NCBI RefSeq assembly: GCF_020532645.1
Contig: NZ_JAJAUZ010000014.1
Location: forward strand, 1 to 64,000
DNA: 64,000 bases
Reading direction: 5' to 3'
Source of the DNA: Streptomyces bambusae
GTDB lineage: Bacteria; Actinomycetota; Actinomycetes; Streptomycetales; Streptomycetaceae
Numbering within the stretch: the first letter of the stretch is position 1; each line of letters starts with the position of its first letter. The notes beneath the pieces were generated by a model that did no database searches, had not been told where the DNA came from, and worked only from the letters and a program-made list of their open reading frames with translations. This document shows positions 42,420 to 51,068 of this stretch, one piece after another. The position numbers and the translations under genes were made by a program.

Positions 42420-44081
42420 TCAGTGCCGGGCGCCCAGCAGGTCCGCCAGGTACGGGGCCACCACCTCGCGGACGATCTTGCAGTCGAGCAGCAGGGTGCC
42501 CCGGCAGCCGTCCGCCCGCCAGTGCCGTACGGCGTCCAGGTCGCCCGGCGTACGGACGGTCACGGCCTGCGCGCCCAGCGCCCGGGCCAGGCCCGCGAAG
42601 TCGGTGTCCGCGAAACCGGTGGTCCGCGGATCGGCTCCCTGCGGCAGGTACATGTGCTCCTCGAACCCGTACGAGGCGTCGTCGTAGACCACCACCAGCG
42701 CCGAGCGCGCCGAGCGCACCAGGGTGTCCAGCTCGGACAGGCCCATCAGGGCGCCGCCGTCGCCGACCGCCAGCACCGCCGTCCGGTCCGGCCGGCCCAC
42801 CGCCGCGCCCACCGCACCCGCGAAACCCAGGCCGATGCTCTGGAACGCGGCGCCCGTGAACACCAGTCCGGCCGGGTCGGGCACCGCCCAGTACATGGCC
42901 GGCCAGCCGATGAAGTGGCCGCCGTCGGTGACCACGGTGCGCTCCTCCGGCAGCAGCGGGGCCAGTGCCGAGGTCAGGGTCCGCGGGTCGATGCGGGTGT
43001 CGGTGCCGGCGTTCTCGTGCGGCTGCCCGGGCCAGCCGCCGGCCGCGATCCGGGCCTCGGCCTCCGCCCGCCAGCCGGCGGGCGGCAGCTCCGCCCGGTC
43101 GAGGGAGTCCAGCAGCTGGGCGGCGACCATGGCGGCGTCGCCGCGCACCCAGACGTCCACCCGGTCCGAGGTCGCGGCCTCGGCGGTGTCCACCTGGATG
43201 ACGACGGCCCCCGGCGCCGGCAGCCGGCCGCCGTGCAGGGTGAACGTGTCCAGCCGGGCGCCGAACACCACCACCGCGTCGGCCTCGCCGATGAGTTCCG
43301 CGGCCGGCGGCGAGGCGAACCCGCCGCACACCCCCAGGGACCACGGGGTGTCGTGGAACAGGCCGCTGGCCATCACCGTCGTCGCGTACAGGGCGCCGAG
43401 CCGGTCGCCCAGCTCGGTGATGATCTTCCCTGCCTGGGAGCGCCACGCGCCCAGGCCGGCCAGCAGCAGCGGGCGCCGGGCGCCCGCGAGGATGTCGACC
43501 ACCTGGTGCACCGACTCCGGGTCCGCCGGCTGCCGCAGCGACGGGGCCTGCGGCTGCTGCCCCGCCGCGGTGCCGGGCGGCTGCGGCTGCGGCAGCGGCG
43601 CGGCCAGCAGGTCGCCGGGCAGGAACACGGCGACGGGCCGCTGCTCGGCGGCCGCCCGCCGGACCGCCTGCGCGGCCTGCTCGACGGCCGTCGCCGGGTC
43701 GGTGAGCCGGACCACCGGCACTCCGAGGGAGGCGGCGAACGCGCTCTGGTCGATGTCGTGCGGACGGGGTCCCGCCACCGGGGCGTCCCCGCAGAGCAGG
43801 ACGACCGCGCTGCGGTTCTTGACCGCTTCGGCCAGCGGGGTGGCGATGTTCGCGAGCCCCGGGCCGTGCGTCGTGGTGCACACCGCGACCTCGCCCGACA
43901 CCCGGTAATAGGCATCGGCCATGGCCATCGCACCGCCCTCGTGGCGGGCGGGGGTGTAGTGCACGCCGTGTTCCGTCAGGGCGGCCGTCGCCAGGATGTT
44001 GCCGCCCCCCACCACGCCGAACGCGTGCCGGATACCGCTGTCGGCGAGGGCCTTGGCGACCCCCGCGGCAAGTGCTGTCAC
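42420..44081 (-). CDS. ThDP-dependent enzyme (acetolactate synthase/benzoylformate decarboxylase-like)
   Basis: 553-aa thiamine-diphosphate enzyme with three domains: PYR (ThDP-activating Glu in YTPARHEGGAMAMADAY), central (about 190-330) and PP. The PP motif starts at AVGDGGALMGLSELDTLV. The second metal/ThDP motif, usually ending NN, reads VVYDDASYG, so Asp replaces Asn; some family members tolerate this. It is not a housekeeping acetolactate synthase by context. It could decarboxylate or carboligate an aryl-keto acid for the acyl moiety (inference). Second gene of a transcript starting at the methyltransferase, separated from it by a 61-bp palindrome that may reduce readthrough. Confidence 0.82.
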   Translation of the reverse strand: MTALAAGVAKALADSGIRHAFGVVGGGNILATAALTEHGVHYTPARHEGGAMAMADAYYRVSGEVAVCTTTHGPGLANIATPLAEAVKNRSAVVLLCGDAPVAGPRPHDIDQSAFAASLGVPVVRLTDPATAVEQAAQAVRRAAAEQRPVAVFLPGDLLAAPLPQPQPPGTAAGQQPQAPSLRQPADPESVHQVVDILAGARRPLLLAGLGAWRSQAGKIITELGDRLGALYATTVMASGLFHDTPWSLGVCGGFASPPAAELIGEADAVVVFGARLDTFTLHGGRLPAPGAVVIQVDTAEAATSDRVDVWVRGDAAMVAAQLLDSLDRAELPPAGWRAEAEARIAAGGWPGQPHENAGTDTRIDPRTLTSALAPLLPEERTVVTDGGHFIGWPAMYWAVPDPAGLVFTGAAFQSIGLGFAGAVGAAVGRPDRTAVLAVGDGGALMGLSELDTLVRSARSALVVVYDDASYGFEEHMYLPQGADPRTTGFADTDFAGLARALGAQAVTVRTPGDLDAVRHWRADGCRGTLLLDCKIVREVVAPYLADLLGARH

Positions 44082-44124
44082 TTCGTCGCTCCCTCGGACC
44101 GGTTCTCGGATCCTGCCGTGCCCG

Positions 44125-44185
44125 CCCCTTCCGGGGGCGTTGACGGCGTTAACGCCGTTAACGCCGTCAACGCCCCCGGAAGGGG
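44125..44185. repeat. 61-bp perfect palindrome
   Basis: 30-bp arms around a single central base (44155), containing two GTTAAC sites. It lies between two co-directional genes and is far longer than an ordinary terminator stem. Confidence 0.9.
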
Positions 44186-44199
44186 GTGCGCCCCCGGTG

Positions 44200-45204
44200 T
44201 CAGGCCAGTTCGAAGATGACTTCGCCCACGGTCATCTCGATGCGGTTGGTGCGCACCAGGTCCCAGCCGCCGGCCGCGAAGACCGACTCCCAGTTCTCGA
44301 TGGTCGGGATGAAGGTGCCCATCAGGTCGTGGCCCAGCTCGAAGCCGAGCGTGAACACCGGCAGCTGCGTGTCCGGCAGCGCGGTGCGGGTGGCGTCGCC
44401 GATCAGGAACCGCTTGGCCTTCGGGAAGACCTCGCGCAGCCGGCGCAGGGTGGCGATGCAGTTCTCCCGCGGCCAGAAGTCGTGGCCCATCATGAAGCAG
44501 GTCAGCAGCTCGACCTCGTCGAACTCCGGCCGCCGCTCCAGGCGCAGCACGTCGCCGACGAAGAACTCGGTGCGCGGGGCCAGCCCGTTGGCGGCGACCT
44601 CCTGCTTGGCGACCTCGATGGACGGCGGGGCGATGTCCACGCCGATGCCGCGGGCACCGGGGAAGTGGCGCATCAGGTCCATCAGCCGGCCGCCGCTGCC
44701 ACAGCCCAGGTCCGCGACGTGCGTGACGTCGAAGTCGACGCGGTCCAGCGCCGACCAGAAGGTGGGCGCGTACGTGACGTGGTCGATCTCCCGGCAGGCG
44801 TACGCGATGGCCGCGGCGTCACGCCGGTAGTAGTCGCCCTTGCGGTTCTCGTTGCGCAGGACGGACGGCATCTCGCGGAACAGCTCGGCGCTGCCGATGC
44901 TGAGCCAGTGGAAGAACGACTTGTTGTGGTAGACCGCGTCGAAGGCGTCGTTGGCGGTGACGCGGGCGCCGATGCGCTCGACCAGGCCGACGGCCGACAG
45001 GGCGCGGAACATGCCGGTCGTGCCCGCGGGATCGAGGCCGTGCGTGACGGCGAACTCCTCGGCATCCAGCGTTCTGGCCTCGTACAGCGCATCCAGGGCA
45101 CCCAGCTCCCAGGCCGCCGAGACCGCCCAGGCGGCGACCGCCGAGTTGTAGATCGACGCGACGTGGGTGGTGGCGGTGGGGGCGTGCGAGAGGTCAACGG
45201 TCAT
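44200..45204 (-). CDS. SAM-dependent methyltransferase (winged-helix plus class I domain)
   Basis: 334-aa methyltransferase with an N-terminal helical/winged-helix dimerisation domain (AVAAWAVSAAWELGALDALY; TTGMFRALSAVGLVERIG) and a class I Rossmann domain: motif I VADLGCGSGGRLMDL, acidic loop GVDIAPPSIEVAKQE, then FFVGDVLRLERRPEFDEVEL. The N-terminal layout recalls arylpyruvate C-methyltransferases such as MppJ as well as small-molecule O-methyltransferases; which one cannot be decided by eye. Adjacent to the ThDP enzyme, it likely works on the aryl/keto-acid branch. First gene from promoter P5. Confidence 0.8.
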   Translation of the reverse strand: MTVDLSHAPTATTHVASIYNSAVAAWAVSAAWELGALDALYEARTLDAEEFAVTHGLDPAGTTGMFRALSAVGLVERIGARVTANDAFDAVYHNKSFFHWLSIGSAELFREMPSVLRNENRKGDYYRRDAAAIAYACREIDHVTYAPTFWSALDRVDFDVTHVADLGCGSGGRLMDLMRHFPGARGIGVDIAPPSIEVAKQEVAANGLAPRTEFFVGDVLRLERRPEFDEVELLTCFMMGHDFWPRENCIATLRRLREVFPKAKRFLIGDATRTALPDTQLPVFTLGFELGHDLMGTFIPTIENWESVFAAGGWDLVRTNRIEMTVGEVIFELA

Positions 45205-45319
45205 GTCTTTCCCATCCCATCTGGAGGGTGTTTCCGGCTGTCACCCCGGCCTGCCGGGGCGGCGGTATGAGCCGTGCACTTCCTTGAGAGGGAGCGAACG
45301 CCCCCGGCTACTTCCCGAA

Positions 45320-45361
45320 ATCGTCGTGTCTGCGACGCCGGGCTTGCATCTTCTGACGTGC
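45320..45361 (-). promoter_or_regulatory. Cluster promoter P5 (methyltransferase-ThDP operon)
   Basis: Minus strand: GCACGTCAGAAGATGC (45361-45346), 20-nt gap, GACGAT (45325-45320). Confidence 0.65.
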
Positions 45362-45408
45362 TGTCGAGTGCGGTGAGGCGCCCGCCACATGCCCGCAGGG
45401 CCGCTCCA

Positions 45409-45450
45409 GCAGCCCAGAAGATGCGAGGTCAGGCCCGGGCCGGACAGGCT
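45409..45450 (+). promoter_or_regulatory. Cluster promoter P6 (AhpD-like gene)
   Basis: GCAGCCCAGAAGATGC (45409-45424), 20-nt gap, CAGGCT (45445-45450). Confidence 0.65.
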
Positions 45451-45517
45451 GTGACGTGATCCGGAAACGGGCCCGGGACCGCCGGCCGGCGGCCCGCCGG
45501 CAGAGGAGGTGGTGGCC

Positions 45518-46546
45518 GTGAGGCCGATCGTGCGGGCAGTGCTGCGCGGTTCGCTGGGGCAGATCCGGTACGTGCGTGCGGTGCGTCCGGGCGAGGCCGA
45601 GGGCACCGTGGCCCGGGTGTACGACCAGGCGCAGCGGGAGTTCGGCGTGCTGGCCCCGCCGCTCGCCCTGCACTCGCCGGCACCGGGCCCGCTGACGGCG
45701 GGCTGGCTGCTGCTGCGGGAGACGCTGCTGGTGGAGGGCCGGGCGTCGCGCGCCGAGAAGGAACTCGTCGCCACCGCCGTCTCCGAGGCGAACCGCTGCC
45801 CGTACTGCGTGGAGGTGCACCGGGCCGCCATGGAGGTGCTGCCGAGCGCCGGCAGTGCGGCCCGCGGCCTGGCCGACTGGGCCGCGGCGGCCGGCCGGCG
45901 GACCGGGGAGGCCGCGCCCGCCGTGCCGTTTGGCGCCAACGCGGCGCCCGAGATCTGCGGGACGGCGCTCACCTTCCACTACCTCAACCGCATGGTGACG
46001 GTGTTCCTGGAGGACTCGCCGATGCCCGCGCAGTCGCCGGCCGCGATCCGCGGTCCGGTGATGCGCACGGTGGCCCGGACCATGCGCCCCGAGCGCGGCC
46101 CGCTGGCGCCGGGCACCTCGCTGGGGCTGCTGCCGGAGGCGCCGCTGCCGGACGCACTGGCCTGGGCGGCCGGGAACCCGTCGGTGGCCGGAGCGGTGGC
46201 CCGGGCGGTCGCCGCCGTCGAGGCGGCCGGGGCCTGGATCCCCGACGGGGTGCGGGAGTGCGTGCAGGGCCGGCTGGCGGAGTGGGACGGGACCGCGCCC
46301 GGGCCGAGCCGGGCCTGGCTGGCCGAGGCGAGCGAGGGGGTGGCGGCCGCGGACCGGCCGGCCGCGGCCGTGGCGCTGCTGACGGCCTTCGCCCCGTACC
46401 AGGTCACCGCCGCCGACGTGGCGCAGCTGCGGGCGCGGTCGGCGGGGGACCGGGAGCTGATCGAACTGACCTCGTGGGCGAGCCTGTCCGCGGCGGTGCA
46501 CCTGGCGGGGCGTTTCCCCGTCCCCGACACGATATGCGGAGACTGA
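45518..46546 (+). CDS. AhpD/carboxymuconolactone-decarboxylase-fold protein
   Basis: 342-aa helical protein with one AhpD-type redox motif: EANRCPYCVEVHRAAMEVL (Cys-x-x-Cys followed by His). AhpD-like proteins act as thiol peroxidase partners or as antioxidant enzymes. The repeat-like second half (from about 170) lacks a CxxC. GTG 45518 is chosen with AGAGGAGG 8 nt upstream; two GTGs just before are possible. In an enediyne cluster a thiol-redox protein might protect against or manage thiol-triggered cycloaromatisation (inference). Own promoter of the cluster family, P6. Confidence 0.72.
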   Translation: MRPIVRAVLRGSLGQIRYVRAVRPGEAEGTVARVYDQAQREFGVLAPPLALHSPAPGPLTAGWLLLRETLLVEGRASRAEKELVATAVSEANRCPYCVEVHRAAMEVLPSAGSAARGLADWAAAAGRRTGEAAPAVPFGANAAPEICGTALTFHYLNRMVTVFLEDSPMPAQSPAAIRGPVMRTVARTMRPERGPLAPGTSLGLLPEAPLPDALAWAAGNPSVAGAVARAVAAVEAAGAWIPDGVRECVQGRLAEWDGTAPGPSRAWLAEASEGVAAADRPAAAVALLTAFAPYQVTAADVAQLRARSAGDRELIELTSWASLSAAVHLAGRFPVPDTICGD

Positions 46547-46565
46547 TGATCTGATTTTTAACACC

Positions 46566-46606
46566 GCAATCCAGAGGATGCCGCCAATTTGAGCCATCGC
46601 GATGCT
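46566..46606 (+). promoter_or_regulatory. Cluster promoter P7 (acyltransferase)
   Basis: GCAATCCAGAGGATGC (46566-46581), 19-nt gap, GATGCT (46601-46606); leader about 31 nt. Confidence 0.7.
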
Positions 46607-46643
46607 GAACGAGCCATCTCGGCGTCGACAGAAGGAGCTCGAA

Positions 46644-47981
46644 GTGGTGACTGCCAACCGGTCGGGGACACCGGCCCATGTGAGAAACCGGGTCCCCGGG
46701 CTCGACGGCATCCGGGCGATCTGCGCGATCGCGGTGACGGCCGTCCACGTCTCGTTCACCGCCGGTGTCATGGGCGCCTACACGGACGCCCCCAGCAACG
46801 ATGTGGGAGCCTTCTTCCTCGCCGGCCTCCGGCCCATCTTCCTCGGGCCGTTCTTCGTGCTCTCGGGCATGCTGCTGTACCGCCCGTTCGCCCGCTGGAC
46901 CCTGACCGGCAGCCGCCGCCCCGCCGTCGGCCCCTTCCTCGTCAAGCGGCTGGCCCGGCTCTGGCCGGCGTACATCCTGCTGTCGCTGACCTGCGTGTTC
47001 CTGCTGAACTACGACTCCATCGACGGTCCCTGGTACGTGCTCCGGCCGATCCTGATGCTCCAGGTCTACGACTACACCTGGATACCCGGCATGGACCCGG
47101 CCTGGACCGTCCCCGCCGAGATGCAGTACTACCTCGCCCTGCCGGTCCTCGCCGTCATCGGGCACTTCCTGGCCAAGGGCGCCCGTACCACCGAGGCCAA
47201 GGTGCGGCGGATGCTCGTCGCCCCCGCGGTGCTGGTCGTCTTCTCGGCCTGCTGGACCTTCTACATCCACCGCGCCGAGATGGGCCCCTTCCCCAAGCAG
47301 TACTGGTGGCCGCTGGCCGTCGGCGGTGCCTTCGCCCTCGGCATGTGGATGGCGATCATGCACGTGCAGGTGGAGATCGACCCCGCGAAGAAGCCGTACC
47401 TGTACCGCCTCGCGGGCAAGCGCCCCAACCTGCTGTGGCTCGGCGCCTTCGTCGTCTACATCGTCAACTGCATCCAGCCGTTCGGCCGTCCCGGCTACGG
47501 CGACTACGAGCCGTCGAAGACCGCGCTCATCCAGTACTTCCTGCTGCTCGCCTTCTCGTACGCCCTGGTCATGCCGCTGACCGTGCCCGAGACCAAGTCC
47601 CGCCTGCTGGAGGCCGTCACGGCCAACCCGGTCTCGCGGTTCCTCGGCCGCATCTCGTACGGCATCTACCTGTGGCACTTCGCCGTCATGTACTTCTACT
47701 TCGAGAGCGGCAGCATCTTCGGTGAGCCGCCCGCCCTGATGAACGTGCTGCGCGGCCAGATCGGCTTCTTCGAGCTGATGACCGCCGTCATGGTCGGCAC
47801 GATCGTCATCTCCACCCTCAGCCACTACCTGTTCGAACAGCCCATCCTCAAGGCCGTGCACCGGGTGCTCGAACGCCGGGAGCGGGCCCGCGGCCAGGTC
47901 CCGCCGCCGCGCCCCGGGGCCGACGGCACCACCGGCAGCACCGCCGGCTCCGTGCGCGAGGGCGCACCGGCCGGCCGCTGA
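46644..47981 (+). CDS. Membrane acyltransferase, acyltransferase-3 family
   Basis: 445-aa multi-pass protein with about ten helices. The family start RNRVPGLDGIRAICAIAVTA is followed by the catalytic His in VHVSFTAG, and later by FVLSGMLLYRPFARW and LGRISYGIYLWHFAVMYFY. These enzymes O-acylate sugars, lipids or antibiotic aglycones on the membrane using acyl-CoA. GTG 46644 (or 46647) sits 6-9 nt after AAGGAG. It may acylate the enediyne chromophore or an envelope sugar for resistance; context alone cannot decide. The C-terminal 50 residues are charged and low complexity. Confidence 0.83.
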   Translation: MVTANRSGTPAHVRNRVPGLDGIRAICAIAVTAVHVSFTAGVMGAYTDAPSNDVGAFFLAGLRPIFLGPFFVLSGMLLYRPFARWTLTGSRRPAVGPFLVKRLARLWPAYILLSLTCVFLLNYDSIDGPWYVLRPILMLQVYDYTWIPGMDPAWTVPAEMQYYLALPVLAVIGHFLAKGARTTEAKVRRMLVAPAVLVVFSACWTFYIHRAEMGPFPKQYWWPLAVGGAFALGMWMAIMHVQVEIDPAKKPYLYRLAGKRPNLLWLGAFVVYIVNCIQPFGRPGYGDYEPSKTALIQYFLLLAFSYALVMPLTVPETKSRLLEAVTANPVSRFLGRISYGIYLWHFAVMYFYFESGSIFGEPPALMNVLRGQIGFFELMTAVMVGTIVISTLSHYLFEQPILKAVHRVLERRERARGQVPPPRPGADGTTGSTAGSVREGAPAGR

Positions 47982-47999
47982 CCGCCCGTACCGCAGAAA

Positions 48000-48039
48000 G
48001 CCGGTGGCCCGGCCGATGGGAATCGGCCGGGCCACCGGC
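48000..48039. terminator. Bidirectional hairpin terminator
   Basis: Perfect 18-bp stem (48000-48017 with 48022-48039), 4-nt loop, between convergent genes. Confidence 0.85.
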
Positions 48040-48060
48040 GTGTGCGCGATGCGCCCCGGA

Positions 48061-48441
48061 TCACTTGCCGAGGGCGGCGATCTCCAGGTCGCGGGCCTGG
48101 TGCAGCCAGCCCGTGAACAGCTCCGGGTCGATCTCGTCGACGGAGGTCAGCTTGACCTGCCCCATCTCCCGGGCACCGGGCTGCATGCGGCCGGACGGGT
48201 CGGTCAGCTCCTGGCCCTTCCAGAAGCCGAAGGTCACGTACTTGCCGAAGGCGCGGACGTAGGTGACGTTCCCCTTGCCGAGGGCGTCGCCGACGCTCCA
48301 CGTCGGGGCCTGGTGGTAGACGCCCGTGGAAGCCTCCGGCAGCGCCGCGTTGATGACCGGGACCAGCTTCTCGACGACCTCACGCAGCGGATGGTCCGCG
48401 AGACCGGCCACATACTCCTCGATGGGCGCGAACTTACCCAT
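48061..48441 (-). CDS. DUF1801-family small protein
   Basis: 126-aa protein of the DUF1801/YdhG-like fold. Typical motifs: IEEYVAGLADHPLREVVEKL, YHQAPTWSVGDALGKGNVTY, RAFGKYVTFGFWKGQELTDP and REMGQVKLTSVDEIDPELF. Function unknown; related proteins are small soluble monomers or dimers with possible phosphate or ligand binding. It is under its own cluster-type promoter (P8), which ties it to the pathway rather than to housekeeping. Confidence 0.75.
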   Translation of the reverse strand: MGKFAPIEEYVAGLADHPLREVVEKLVPVINAALPEASTGVYHQAPTWSVGDALGKGNVTYVRAFGKYVTFGFWKGQELTDPSGRMQPGAREMGQVKLTSVDEIDPELFTGWLHQARDLEIAALGK

Positions 48442-48477
48442 GTCTCTCCCTCAGTTCCTGTAGACGGGCCTCCGGTC

Positions 48478-48518
48478 AGCCTGGCACGGCCAAACCACCG
48501 GAGCATCTTCAGGATTGC
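48478..48518 (-). promoter_or_regulatory. Cluster promoter P8 (DUF1801 gene)
   Basis: Minus strand: GCAATCCTGAAGATGC (48518-48503), 19-nt gap, CAGGCT (48483-48478). Matches the consensus exactly. Confidence 0.75.
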
Positions 48519-48546
48519 CCTGTCACCTCCGCGTATCCAGAATCGA

Positions 48547-48587
48547 GCATTCCTGAAGATGCGCCCCGGACCCGCACGCCCCAGGCT
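48547..48587 (+). promoter_or_regulatory. Cluster promoter P9 (alpha/beta hydrolase)
   Basis: GCATTCCTGAAGATGC (48547-48562), 19-nt gap, CAGGCT (48582-48587). Confidence 0.75.
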
Positions 48588-48647
48588 GATTCCGGCAGAA
48601 CCACAGCGTTCTGCGACCTCACACGGCTCATCAGTGGCAGGAGAACC

Positions 48648-49430
48648 ATGACTACAGTCCAGTCCGCCGACGGTACGACGATCGCCTACACCAAGTCCGG
48701 CGAGGGCGAGCCGCTCATCCTCGTGGGCGGGTCGTTCAGCGAGCGCGCGCACCCGACCATGGCGCAGCTTGCGGACGAGCTGGCGGCCCACTTCACCGTC
48801 TACAACTACGACCGCCGTGGCCGCGGTGACAGCGGTGACGCCGACGAGTACGCGGTGGAGCGCGAGATCGAGGACCTGGCCGCGCTCATCACCGAGGCCG
48901 GCGGCTCGGCGAAGGTGTTCGGGCTCTCCGCGGGCGGCGTCCTGGCGCTCAAGGCCGCGGCCAGCGGTCTGCCCATCACGAAGCTGGCGCTCTACGACAC
49001 GCCGTTCGTCACCGACGAGACCGGCCCGACCCCGCCGGCCGACTTCACCGAGCAGCTGCGCGAGAAGGCCGCCGCGGACCGCGGTGACGCCGTGGAGTTC
49101 TTCATGGTGCAGGGCATGGGCGCGCCGGCCGAGGCCGTCGCGGGCATGCGCTTCGCCCCGTTCTGGGCGGGCCTGGAGGCCCTGGCCCACACCCTGCCCT
49201 ACGACTCGGCGATCATGGGCGACTTCTCGCTGCCCACCGACGAGCTGGCCAAGGTCGAGGTGCCCACGCTGGTCGTCTACGGCGAGAACGTCGCGCCGTG
49301 GCTCGCCAACTCGGCGCAGAAGGTCGCCGAGACCCTGACCGACGCCAAGCACCACGCCCTGCCCGGCCAGGACATCGCGGTGGACCCGGCCGCGCTTGCT
49401 CCGGAGCTCAAGAACTTCCTGGGCGCCTGA
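48648..49430 (+). CDS. Alpha/beta-hydrolase
   Basis: 260-aa alpha/beta-hydrolase: oxyanion region PLILVGGSFSERAH, strand NYDRRGRGDSGDADEYAVER, nucleophile elbow FGLSAGGVLAL (Ser about 91), and a C-terminal acid/His pair region near HHALPGQDIAVDP. In this group the final His can be degenerate, so activity needs testing. Substrate unknown; possible ester, lactone or peroxide cleavage in the pathway or self-protection. Under a consensus cluster promoter, P9. Confidence 0.78.
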   Translation: MTTVQSADGTTIAYTKSGEGEPLILVGGSFSERAHPTMAQLADELAAHFTVYNYDRRGRGDSGDADEYAVEREIEDLAALITEAGGSAKVFGLSAGGVLALKAAASGLPITKLALYDTPFVTDETGPTPPADFTEQLREKAAADRGDAVEFFMVQGMGAPAEAVAGMRFAPFWAGLEALAHTLPYDSAIMGDFSLPTDELAKVEVPTLVVYGENVAPWLANSAQKVAETLTDAKHHALPGQDIAVDPAALAPELKNFLGA

Positions 49431-49456
49431 GCCGGTCGTCTCCCCGGACACCGAAG

Positions 49457-49499
49457 GGCCCCCGGCCGGCGGGTGCGCAAGCACCGGCGGTCGGGGGCC
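49457..49499 (+). terminator. Hairpin terminator (imperfect)
   Basis: About 20-bp GC-rich stem with a one-base bulge around a GCGCAAGC turn, 27 bp after the hydrolase. Confidence 0.6.
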
Positions 49500-49511
49500 T
49501 CTGTCGTTCCC

Positions 49512-49622
49512 GGGGCTCCGCCCCGGACGCCCGCGCCTCAAACGCCGGCGGGGCTGGAGTGCCCCGGCGGGGGAAAACCAGCCCCTCCGGCGATTGAGGA
49601 GCGGGGTTTGGGGCGGAGCCCC
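49512..49622. repeat. GC-rich dispersed palindromic repeat
   Basis: Outer arms GGGGCTCCGCCCC (49512-49524) and GGGGCGGAGCCCC (49610-49622), inner arms around CCTCAAACGCCGGCGGGGCT and its near-complement. This is the same element type that makes up the array at 27016-27600, and a common kind of Streptomyces intergenic repeat. Confidence 0.75.
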
Positions 49623-49633
49623 AAGGGCGTGGG

Positions 49634-51040
49634 TCAGTCGGCGCGGACCGCGTTCTCCAGGTTGGCGCCCGTGTACAGCTCCGCGTCGCGGAAGTACTCG
49701 ACGCGCAGGCTGGCCGGGTTCCGGGGACCGGCCACCGCGGCGTCCGCATGGTAGGCGTCCAGGAGCCGCTGGGCCTCCGCGGTCGCCTCGGCGAAACGCC
49801 CGGTGATGTCGGCGCCCTCGGTCATCACGTCGCCCATGGCCCGCGTCATCACGTCCTGCACGCCCGCGAAGTCGCCGAACAGGGCGCCCACGCACGGCGG
49901 CGCACCCTCACCCGGCGAGTCCTCCGGGTACGAGCCCAGCTGCTCCGAGGCCAGCCGGTGCCACGGGTGCTCGTCGAACCAGCCCTCCTCCTCCAGCAGA
50001 CGGAACGCGGACCGGGTCAGCGGCACGAAGCTGCTCGCCTTGTGCCGGTCGGCCGCGTTGCGCGGGTTGTTGATGAACTGCAGGAAGGCCAGCGCGCCGT
50101 CCTCGACGACCGTGTCCAGGCCGCCGGTCAGCCACAGCGAGGTGCCGGCGATGATGTTCCCGCCGTACGGCAGGCCGTCGCGCCGCGGGAACCGGCCGAC
50201 GACCATGTCGAAGCCGGCGTTCTCCGCCGCCTGCGCCATGTAGTTCAGGTCGTTCGACGAGGTGATGCGCAGCGCCACGTCCTGGCCGGCCCAGGCCTTG
50301 AGGTTGGCCTCCCAGCCCGGGATCTGGCCCGTGTACAGGTAGTGGCCGGCCGCGTGGAGCTGCTGCCACCACTCGGCGAACGCCAGCATCTCCGGCGTCG
50401 ACAGGTCGACCGTACGGGCCTCCCCGGCGCGGCCGTTGTCCCGGTCGGCCAGCTGCCCGGACTGGACGGCGATGGCCTGCTGGAAGAACAGCCCGTGGTT
50501 GGACCAGGTCACGCCGTGCGAGGGCCCGCCGTCGAGCTGCGCGACCTTCTCGCACGCCTGCCGCAGCTCGTCCCAGGTGCGGGGCAGCTCCTCGACGCCG
50601 GCCGCCTTCAGCACGTCGGCGTTCCCGTACGTCAGCATGGCCGTGGCCACGGTCGGCATCGACGTCAGGTCGCCGCCGTACGTGTAGTACTCGCGCACCG
50701 CCGGGTGGATGTCGTCGATGACGACCGGCTCGCCGAGGATCTCGGTGCGGCCGGCGATCGCCCGCTCCACCGAGGTGAACAGCGGCTCGCCCTTGTCGTT
50801 CTGCGAGTCGCGGGCGGCCCGCGTCACCGCGAAGTAGTACTCGGCGACGGCCGGCGGCCGGCCCGCCGCCGCGGCCTCGGCGATCTCCACCGACAGGTTG
50901 CGGAAGTCGCGGCCCTCGACGTTGACGGTGAACTCGGGGTGCAGCTTCTCGAAGTCCGCGGCCAGCGCGTGCCAGCGGTCCATGTAGCCCGGGAACGTCA
51001 GGTCGGCGACCCAGACGTCGATGACGGTCTTGCCGGTCAT
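49634..51040 (-). CDS. Extracellular-solute-binding-protein fold, no signal peptide
   Basis: 468-aa protein with the fold of ABC-transporter sugar-binding proteins (UgpB/MalE type): VIDVWVADLTFPGYMDRWHA, KLHPEFTVNVEGRDF, MLTYGNADVLKAAGVEELPR, WDELRQACEKV and GGLDTVVEDGALAFLQFINN. It lacks a signal sequence or lipobox: the ATG at 51040 follows GAAGGAGG and the previous gene ends only 28 bp upstream, so no longer start is possible. No permease or ATPase genes are nearby. An intracellular binding role, for example sequestering the chromophore or an intermediate, is the attractive inference. Co-transcribed behind the epoxide hydrolase. Confidence 0.82.
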   Translation of the reverse strand: MTGKTVIDVWVADLTFPGYMDRWHALAADFEKLHPEFTVNVEGRDFRNLSVEIAEAAAAGRPPAVAEYYFAVTRAARDSQNDKGEPLFTSVERAIAGRTEILGEPVVIDDIHPAVREYYTYGGDLTSMPTVATAMLTYGNADVLKAAGVEELPRTWDELRQACEKVAQLDGGPSHGVTWSNHGLFFQQAIAVQSGQLADRDNGRAGEARTVDLSTPEMLAFAEWWQQLHAAGHYLYTGQIPGWEANLKAWAGQDVALRITSSNDLNYMAQAAENAGFDMVVGRFPRRDGLPYGGNIIAGTSLWLTGGLDTVVEDGALAFLQFINNPRNAADRHKASSFVPLTRSAFRLLEEEGWFDEHPWHRLASEQLGSYPEDSPGEGAPPCVGALFGDFAGVQDVMTRAMGDVMTEGADITGRFAEATAEAQRLLDAYHADAAVAGPRNPASLRVEYFRDAELYTGANLENAVRAD

Positions 51041-51068
51041 GCCGGTCCTCCTTCTCGTCGTGGGCGGG

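Noticed and set aside
48061..48441. A further TetR-type operator (ACTTGCCGAAGG near 48240)
   Set aside because: It lies inside the DUF1801 coding sequence, where it encodes Phe-Gly-Lys-Tyr, and is better explained by codons.
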